Both the position numbers and the translations under genes were made by a program. Of a DNA stretch of 15,841 nucleotides, positions 9,346-15,841 are shown one piece after another; the first letter of the stretch is position 1, and each line of letters begins with the position of its first letter. A model generated the notes under the pieces. It had not been told where the DNA came from. It was given only the letters and a program-made list of their open reading frames with translations, and made no database searches. The stretch spans positions 898-16,738 of the forward strand of contig MSXT01000095.1 in assembly GCA_002083595.1 (NCBI GenBank), in the 5' to 3' direction. Origin of the DNA: Proteobacteria bacterium ST_bin16 (GTDB lineage: Bacteria > Pseudomonadota > Gammaproteobacteria > Burkholderiales > Nitrosomonadaceae).

Positions 9346-9511
9346 GACATTGGTTTTTCTGACTGTAATCACATTATTTGACCGGTTGGCTGATATCTTG
9401 GGAATTATAGCGTGTCTGCTCTTTGACTTAAGACAATTGAACTGAAAGCTTAATGTGAGAAAGTGCCATAATGCGATACTATATCGACATGCATTAGAAA
9501 GGGACATCGCG
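9346..9511. promoter_or_regulatory. Divergent glgB-glgC control region
   Basis: This 166-bp region must hold the start signals for both glycogen genes. For glgB a perfect TATAAT -10 box is seen on the minus strand (plus positions 9404-9409), about 58 bp before the start codon, but only a weak -35 (TTAAGT) sits 16 bp further. For glgC a CATAAT (9467-9472) and a TTGACT (9423-9428) are present, but their spacing does not fit one promoter. AAAGGGA (9497-9503) is the ribosome binding site of glgC. Confidence 0.45.
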
Positions 9512-10837
9512 ATGGACAATCATAATGAACCGCACTATGCCAGTGAATCCCCGGCACAGCACAATACCGGCAGTCACTTCCACAGCAACATTTCGCACGA
9601 CACATTGGCACTGATTCTGGCCGGAGGACGCGGCAGCCGCTTGCACCAATTGACCGATTGGCGCGCCAAACCGGCGGTTCCCTTTGGTGGCAAATTCCGC
9701 ATCATCGACTTCCCGCTTTCCAACTGCGTCAACTCGGGCTTCCGGCGCATCGGCGTGGTGACGCAATACAAGGCGCAGAGCTTGATCCGCCATATTCAGC
9801 ACGGCTGGAGTTTTCTCGATGGCCGTTTCAAGGAATTCATCGAACTGTTGCCCGCACAGCAGCGTACAGCCGATGAAACTTGGTATCAAGGCACAGCCGA
9901 CGCGGTTTTTCAGAATATCGACATTATGCAGCGCCACGCCGCCAAATACGTGATGATTCTGGGCGGCGATCACATTTACAAAATGGATTACAGCAAACTG
10001 CTGGCCGAGCATATCCAAAAAAACGCGGATATGACGGTGGCTTGCCTCGAAGTTCCATTGGAAGAAGCCACTGCTTTCGGTGTGATGGGCGTCAATGAAG
10101 CCTGGCAGGTCACCAGCTTTACCGAAAAACCGGCCCATCCGGCGCCGATACCGGGGCAATCGGAAAAAGCGCTGGCAAGCATGGGAATCTATGTGTTCAA
10201 CGCCGCATTTCTCTACCAGCAATTAATCCGCGACCATCAAACACAGGATTCAGCACACGATTTCGGCAAGGACTTGATTCCTTATCTGGTGCCGCGCTAC
10301 CGCGTTTTCGCGCACCGCTTCCAGAACAGTTGCGTCAATATGGCATCGGATACAGTACCGTACTGGCGCGATGTGGGAACGGTCGACGCGTACTGGGAGG
10401 CCAACGTCGACCTGGTCGGCGTCACGCCGGAGTTGAATTTGTACGATGCCGACTGGCCGATCTGGACGCATCAGGAGCAATTACCGCCCGCCAAGTTCGT
10501 TTTCGACGACGATAACCGGCGCGGCCAGGCCCTGGATTCTTCGGTATCGGGCGGTTGCATCATCAGTGGCGCGACGGTGCGCCGTTCCCTGCTGTTCTCC
10601 AATGTCAAAGTGAATAGTTTCAGCAGCGTGGAAGACTCGGTCATACTGCCCGATGTGGTGGTCGGCCGGCATGCGCGCCTGCGCCGTGTAGTCGTGGAAA
10701 AAAGATGCGCCATTCCCGAAGGATTGGTGGTGGGATACGATCCCGATGAGGATCGCAAGCGGTTTTATGTGTCCGAAAAAGGCATTACCTTAATCACACC
10801 CGAAATGCTGGGACAGGAAATCCACAAGGCATGCTGA
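9512..10837 (+). CDS. glgC: Glucose-1-phosphate adenylyltransferase (ADP-glucose pyrophosphorylase)
   Basis: A 441-residue enzyme that makes ADP-glucose from ATP and glucose-1-phosphate, the first committed step of glycogen synthesis; E. coli GlgC is 431 residues. The nucleotidyltransferase domain starts at about 31 with LALILAGGRGSRL, followed by RAKPAVPFGGKFRIIDFPLSNC. Asp153 in GGDHIYK (metal and catalysis) and Lys206 in FTEKP (glucose-1-phosphate) match E. coli Asp142 and Lys195. The C-terminal left-handed beta helix (from about 340; SGGCIISG, VNSFSSVEDSVILPDV, GYDPDEDRKRF) is complete. In E. coli, Lys39 just before RAKPAV takes part in fructose-1,6-bisphosphate activation; here that position is Trp50. 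The start is set by AAAGGGA 8 nt upstream; an in-frame ATG at 9455 has no such site. About ten extra residues lie at the N-terminus. Divergent to glgB. Confidence 0.97.
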   Translation: MDNHNEPHYASESPAQHNTGSHFHSNISHDTLALILAGGRGSRLHQLTDWRAKPAVPFGGKFRIIDFPLSNCVNSGFRRIGVVTQYKAQSLIRHIQHGWSFLDGRFKEFIELLPAQQRTADETWYQGTADAVFQNIDIMQRHAAKYVMILGGDHIYKMDYSKLLAEHIQKNADMTVACLEVPLEEATAFGVMGVNEAWQVTSFTEKPAHPAPIPGQSEKALASMGIYVFNAAFLYQQLIRDHQTQDSAHDFGKDLIPYLVPRYRVFAHRFQNSCVNMASDTVPYWRDVGTVDAYWEANVDLVGVTPELNLYDADWPIWTHQEQLPPAKFVFDDDNRRGQALDSSVSGGCIISGATVRRSLLFSNVKVNSFSSVEDSVILPDVVVGRHARLRRVVVEKRCAIPEGLVVGYDPDEDRKRFYVSEKGITLITPEMLGQEIHKAC

Positions 10838-10909
10838 TTAAACGATCTTGAACGTTACCTATGTGACGCCTCTCCAATCACAATCATTAAGCAGGTACGT
10901 CATTATTAA

Positions 10910-12613
10910 ATGAAACAATTAAATCTAGTTTTACTGTGGCACATGCATCAGCCGGACTACCGGGATTATGTCACCAACGAATTTGTGTTGCCGTGGGTGT
11001 ATCTCCATGCCATCAAGGACTATACCGACATGGCGTATCATCTGGAAATGCACCCGCGCACCAAAGCGGTGATCAATTTTGTGCCAGTGCTGTTGGATCA
11101 GCTGGAGGATTTCTCCACGCAATTTTCCACAGGGGAAATCCGCAGTCCCTTGCTGCGTCTGTTAGCAACACCCGACCTGGAGCATATCTCCATCCAGGAT
11201 CGTTTATACGTGTTCGACAGTTGCTTTCTCAGCAATCACACCACCATGCTGCAACCGTATCCGGCTTATAAACGTTTGCACGAGCTGTACCAGATGTTCA
11301 ACAAACGCAGCGAAAGCGAGCTGACTTATTTCTCCGGGCAATATTTAGCCGATTTGCTGGTGTGGTATCACTTGGCGTGGATGGGCGAAAGCGTGCGCCG
11401 CAACAACGAGTTTGTGATGAAATTGATGGCGCAAAGCCAGGAATTCAGCTACGAAAACCGTTTGCAACTGTTCAACCTGATCGGTGAATTGATCCGGGAA
11501 CTGATTCCGCGCTACCGCAAACTTGCCGAATCCGGCCAGATCGAGTTATCCACCACGCCGCACTATCATCCGCTCGCGCCGCTGCTGATCGATTTCACTT
11601 CCGCCCGCGACAGTCAACCCGACGTAATATTACCGGAGCACCAACTGTATCCGGGCGGCCGCAGCCGCGTTGCGTTTCATCTTGCTTCGGCCATCTCCAG
11701 CCACACCCAGCGTTTCAATGAACAACCCACCGGCATATGGCCAGCCGAAGGTGCTTTGTCGTCAGCGTTACTGAAAATCTTTGCCGAGCAAAATTGCCAA
11801 TGGAGCGCCAGCGGCGAAGGCGTACTGGCCAATAGCCTGCGCGCTTCTTATCCGGATGCGCCGTTACCGGACCGCAACGAGTATTTGTACCGGCCCTACC
11901 AAGTCGATGGAGAATCCGGGCAAGTCGTCTGCTTTTTCCGCGACGACCAGTTATCCGACTTGATCGGCTTTGAATACGCCAAATGGTTCGGACGCGATGC
12001 GGCGGAAAATTTTATCCAATCGCTGGAGCGGATCTACCATGGCACCCCCGCTGGCGAGAATCCGGTGGTCAGCGTAATTCTGGATGGAGAAAACGCCTGG
12101 GAGTCGTATCCCTACAATGGCTTTTATTTTCTCGATGACCTCTATGGTTTGCTCGAGAATCACCCGTTTATCTGCACCACGACGTACCGGAACTATATCG
12201 CCGATACGGAAAAAACCAATAGTATTAGAATATTGCCAACGCTGGCAGCTGGCAGCTGGGTATATGGCACCTTCTCAACCTGGATCGGCGACAAGGAAAA
12301 GAATCATGCCTGGGATATGCTCTGCGCTGCCAAACAGAGTTTTGACCTGGTCATGCAAAGCGATCGTTTAAGCGAAGAAAAGAAAATCGACGCCAGCCGG
12401 CAATTGGCATCCTGCGAAAGCTCCGACTGGTTCTGGTGGTTTGGCGATTACAACCCGGCGCACTCGGTCGCCAGTTTCGATCATCTATTCCGGTTGAATT
12501 TGATGAATCTGTATCGCTTACTTAAACTGCCGGTACCGCCGGCATTACAGGAATCGATTAGCAAAGGCAATGAGCAAAACGAAGCAAGCAGCGCCATGCG
12601 GCGGTCTTCGTAG
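10910..12613 (+). CDS. GH57 glycoside hydrolase (alpha-amylase/alpha-mannosidase COG1449 type)
   Basis: A 567-residue cytoplasmic protein of glycoside hydrolase family 57. It begins with the first GH57 motif, HQPDYRD (HQP at 13-15). Motif 2 is STTPHYHPLAPLL (214-226), motif 3 is GIWPAEG with nucleophile Glu280, and motif 4 is VILDGENAW with the likely acid/base Asp392. Family members act on alpha-1,4 (and sometimes alpha-1,6) glucans with retention of configuration, so an amylase-like or transferase role on glycogen is expected, but which one cannot be told. No signal peptide is visible. The gene starts 72 bp after glgC on the same strand, with only a weak GCAGG 14 nt before the ATG, so it probably shares the glgC transcript. 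It is unlike the next gene, a second GH57 member of another subtype. Confidence 0.87.
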   Translation: MKQLNLVLLWHMHQPDYRDYVTNEFVLPWVYLHAIKDYTDMAYHLEMHPRTKAVINFVPVLLDQLEDFSTQFSTGEIRSPLLRLLATPDLEHISIQDRLYVFDSCFLSNHTTMLQPYPAYKRLHELYQMFNKRSESELTYFSGQYLADLLVWYHLAWMGESVRRNNEFVMKLMAQSQEFSYENRLQLFNLIGELIRELIPRYRKLAESGQIELSTTPHYHPLAPLLIDFTSARDSQPDVILPEHQLYPGGRSRVAFHLASAISSHTQRFNEQPTGIWPAEGALSSALLKIFAEQNCQWSASGEGVLANSLRASYPDAPLPDRNEYLYRPYQVDGESGQVVCFFRDDQLSDLIGFEYAKWFGRDAAENFIQSLERIYHGTPAGENPVVSVILDGENAWESYPYNGFYFLDDLYGLLENHPFICTTTYRNYIADTEKTNSIRILPTLAAGSWVYGTFSTWIGDKEKNHAWDMLCAAKQSFDLVMQSDRLSEEKKIDASRQLASCESSDWFWWFGDYNPAHSVASFDHLFRLNLMNLYRLLKLPVPPALQESISKGNEQNEASSAMRRSS

Positions 12614-12701
12614 CACCTGATCAGCTCCAACTGCTTTGCGCAGTTGTCGAATCGGGTGTGCGGCCACGCTGGTTTTTAAAAACGACTACCAGGATCATTG
12701 A

Positions 12702-14711
12702 ATGTCACAACGTGTATCGCTACTTTTCGGTGTGCATGCGCACCAGCCCGTCGGTAATTTCCCCGAAGTGCTCGAAGACGCGCATCTGCGCTGTTACAAA
12801 CCGTTTCTGCAAGTACTGTACCGCTACCCGGATTTCCGTTTCTCCGTGCATTTCTCCGGCTGGCTACTCGATTACCTGTTGCAGCGTTTTCCCGATGATA
12901 TGGTATTACTGCACGAAATGGTCGCGCGGCGGCAAGTGGAATTATTCGGCGCTGGCGATACCGAGCCGGTGCTGGCGGTCATTCCCAACCGCGACCGCAC
13001 CGGGCAGATTGACGCCTTCTCCAATAAATTGGCGGCAAAATTCGGTCAACGCCCGCAAGGCGCATGGCTCACCGAACGCGTATGGGAATCCACCGTCGTT
13101 CCGTCGCTGGCGGATTGCGGCATCCGTTATGTCACCGTGGATGACTACCATTTTCTCTGCGCTGGCAAAACACCGGAGGAATTAAACGGTTACTTCACCA
13201 CCGAGGAAGATTCCCATAAGCTCGACTTATTCCCGATTTCCGAATCGCTGCGCTACAAAATTCCGTTTTCCCCGGTCGAGGAAACCATCGCCCATCTGGA
13301 ATCGCTCGCCGGTCAGCCTTCGCAAAACACCCGCGCGGCGGCGATTTATTTCGATGACATCGAAAAATTCGGCATCTGGCCAGAAACCTACCAGTGGGTA
13401 TACGAGAAAGGCTGGCTCGAACGTTTTATTCAGGGTGTGCTCGCTTCGAACAAAATCAGCACGCAGCATTACAGCGAATATCACGCCAGCGAAAAAACCC
13501 GTGGCATCGTCTACCTGCCCACGGTTTCGTACATTGAAATGAACGAATGGACCTTGCCCGCGCAATCCGCCAATACTTACGCGGATCTGGTGCAGCAAGC
13601 CAAAAATAGCGGCTGGTACGAACACAAAAAATCGTTTTTACGCGGTGGTATCTGGAAAAACTTTTTCTCGCGCTACCCGGAATCCAACTGGATGCATAAG
13701 CGCATGCTGAGTCTATCCGCGCGATTGAATGCGCTGCCGGAAAAGCATCGCACCTCACTGATGCAGCAAAAGCTCTATGAATCGCAGGCCAACGATGCCT
13801 ACTGGCACGGCCTGTTCGGCGGCCTGTACCTGCCGCATCTGCGCCGCGCCGTCTACAATGCGCTGGTTGAACTGGAAGCATTGCTCGATGCCTGCGCGCC
13901 GCGCGCAGCCTATTTCACCGAAGACACCGATCTGGACGGCGTGGAAGAAGCTTACGTGCACAATGGCATTCTGCAAGCCGTGCTAAAACTGGATCAGTTT
14001 GCCAGCATTTGCGAGCTGGATGCCTACCCGCTCCGGCATAACTTTGGCGATACTCTGCGCTGCCAGGTCGAACATTATTATCAGAAAATTCAACCGGGTG
14101 CGGGTGCTCCATCCAGCCTAACCACCAGCGGCATCGCCTCCGCGCATGACCGAATCAGCTATAAACATGAAATCAGCGCCGAAGACATTGTGCCGGACGA
14201 TCATCCGCGCAATCTGTTCATCGACCGCCTGGACGGCATGTTCATCACCTACCGGTCTCTGGCCTCAGCGCTTGAAAACAACCATTTCCAATCGGAAAAC
14301 ACCGCGTATCCAGTACATAAACTGATTATGCTGGACAGCAACCGGCTGCAAGTCACTTATCATTTCACCGCCAAGCTGGCGCACAGCTTCAGCACCGAAA
14401 TCAATTTGGCCATGCCAAGCTGCGACGGTGTGGGCGGACGCTATATTTATCAGGGTAAAATTCCCGGCGGCTTTGGCCAGTGGCTCGAATTGACCGGCCT
14501 ATCCGAACTCACCCTGGACGATGACACCTTGGGCGGCAGTGTCACACTGACGACATCTCACCCGGTTACATTACGTGCACACCCGCATTTCTCGGTGTCG
14601 CAATCCGAAAGCGGCTTTGAAAAAATTATGCAGGCAACGACGCTTCTACTGGAATGGCCGGTCACAGCACCGGAGTTGATCGTCACCTTGCAGATCAATA
14701 CCAGGAAATAG
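12702..14711 (+). CDS. GH57 4-alpha-glucanotransferase/alpha-amylase-like protein
   Basis: A 669-residue protein similar to archaeal GH57 4-alpha-glucanotransferase (659 residues in Thermococcus litoralis) in length and layout. The catalytic barrel covers about 1-270: HAHQPVGNF (motif 1, 12-20), GAGDTEPVLAVIPNRD (motif 2), GAWLTERVWES with nucleophile Glu125, and YFDDIEKFGIWPETY with acid/base Asp218 or Asp219. A helical middle (DUF1925-like, about 290-400) and a beta-rich C-terminal domain (DUF1926-like, about 410-669, with GGRYIYQGKIPGG) follow. The reaction is transfer of an alpha-1,4 glucan segment to another chain, and hydrolysis is a side activity. No signal peptide. An AGGA lies 7 nt before the ATG, which is 88 bp after the first GH57 gene. 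Its place in a glycogen locus suggests chain reshaping. Transferase versus amylase is not settled by sequence. Confidence 0.88.
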   Translation: MSQRVSLLFGVHAHQPVGNFPEVLEDAHLRCYKPFLQVLYRYPDFRFSVHFSGWLLDYLLQRFPDDMVLLHEMVARRQVELFGAGDTEPVLAVIPNRDRTGQIDAFSNKLAAKFGQRPQGAWLTERVWESTVVPSLADCGIRYVTVDDYHFLCAGKTPEELNGYFTTEEDSHKLDLFPISESLRYKIPFSPVEETIAHLESLAGQPSQNTRAAAIYFDDIEKFGIWPETYQWVYEKGWLERFIQGVLASNKISTQHYSEYHASEKTRGIVYLPTVSYIEMNEWTLPAQSANTYADLVQQAKNSGWYEHKKSFLRGGIWKNFFSRYPESNWMHKRMLSLSARLNALPEKHRTSLMQQKLYESQANDAYWHGLFGGLYLPHLRRAVYNALVELEALLDACAPRAAYFTEDTDLDGVEEAYVHNGILQAVLKLDQFASICELDAYPLRHNFGDTLRCQVEHYYQKIQPGAGAPSSLTTSGIASAHDRISYKHEISAEDIVPDDHPRNLFIDRLDGMFITYRSLASALENNHFQSENTAYPVHKLIMLDSNRLQVTYHFTAKLAHSFSTEINLAMPSCDGVGGRYIYQGKIPGGFGQWLELTGLSELTLDDDTLGGSVTLTTSHPVTLRAHPHFSVSQSESGFEKIMQATTLLLEWPVTAPELIVTLQINTRK

Positions 14712-14765
14712 CAGAGAACCGGCTAATCGTCAGCATGATCCATAATCTCAGCAGTTAACACAAAT

Positions 14766-15841
<1,076 letters not shown>

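Noticed and set aside
9346..9519. N-terminal extension of glgB by 58 codons
   Set aside because: It would run through the glgC leader and start region, has no ribosome binding site, and homology to GlgB begins only at the Met at 9345.

Overview
The window looks like chromosomal DNA of a betaproteobacterium, most likely an ammonia oxidiser of the Nitrosomonas type. I base this on the GlgB, GlgC and Pgi sequences, the moderate GC content and the gene grouping. This assignment is inference from remembered protein similarity; no search was run. There are no rRNA or tRNA genes, no CRISPR arrays, and no transposase or integrase genes.

Layout. (1) Positions 1-3102 hold small accessory genes: a VOC/glyoxalase-fold protein (+), an exported truncated-haemoglobin-like protein (-) with a clear terminator, an antibiotic-biosynthesis-monooxygenase (ABM) fold protein (+), and an FAD-linked oxidase of the lactone-oxidase type (+). 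The last two probably form an operon. (2) Positions 3207-5557 form a tight operon: an ECF sigma factor, a two-cupin protein overlapping it by ATGA (a likely ChrR-like anti-sigma factor without the zinc CxxC motif), and a ROK-family manno(fructo)kinase. (3) Positions 5560-5649 hold a pair of inverted REP-like hairpins. (4) Positions 5726-7165 (-) hold an AT-rich, foreign-looking lipoprotein with an alpha/beta-hydrolase fold, whose start codon overlaps the glgB stop codon. (5) Positions 7162 to 15841 are a glycogen and alpha-glucan locus: glgB (-) divergent from glgC (+), then two different GH57 glycoside hydrolases/transferases (+), then the start of pgi (+), which is cut by the window edge.

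How the genes fit together. Mak and Pgi would feed fructose into the hexose-6-phosphate pool. GlgC makes ADP-glucose from glucose-1-phosphate and GlgB adds alpha-1,6 branches. The two GH57 proteins would trim or rearrange alpha-1,4-glucans. Glycogen synthase, phosphoglucomutase, phosphorylase and debranching enzyme are not in this window. The ECF/cupin pair ahead of the kinase suggests that stress- or metal-responsive regulation could reach sugar phosphorylation.

The most notable points are the secreted globin-like protein with two extra cysteines, the bicupin anti-sigma candidate lacking a zinc motif, the AT-rich hydrolase fused translationally to glgB with a recent-looking 19-bp duplication in its 3' end, and a GlgC whose usual fructose-1,6-bisphosphate-binding lysine position is a tryptophan. 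I did not find a clearly new multi-gene system. The best candidates are the sigma/bicupin/kinase operon and the glgB-hydrolase pair.
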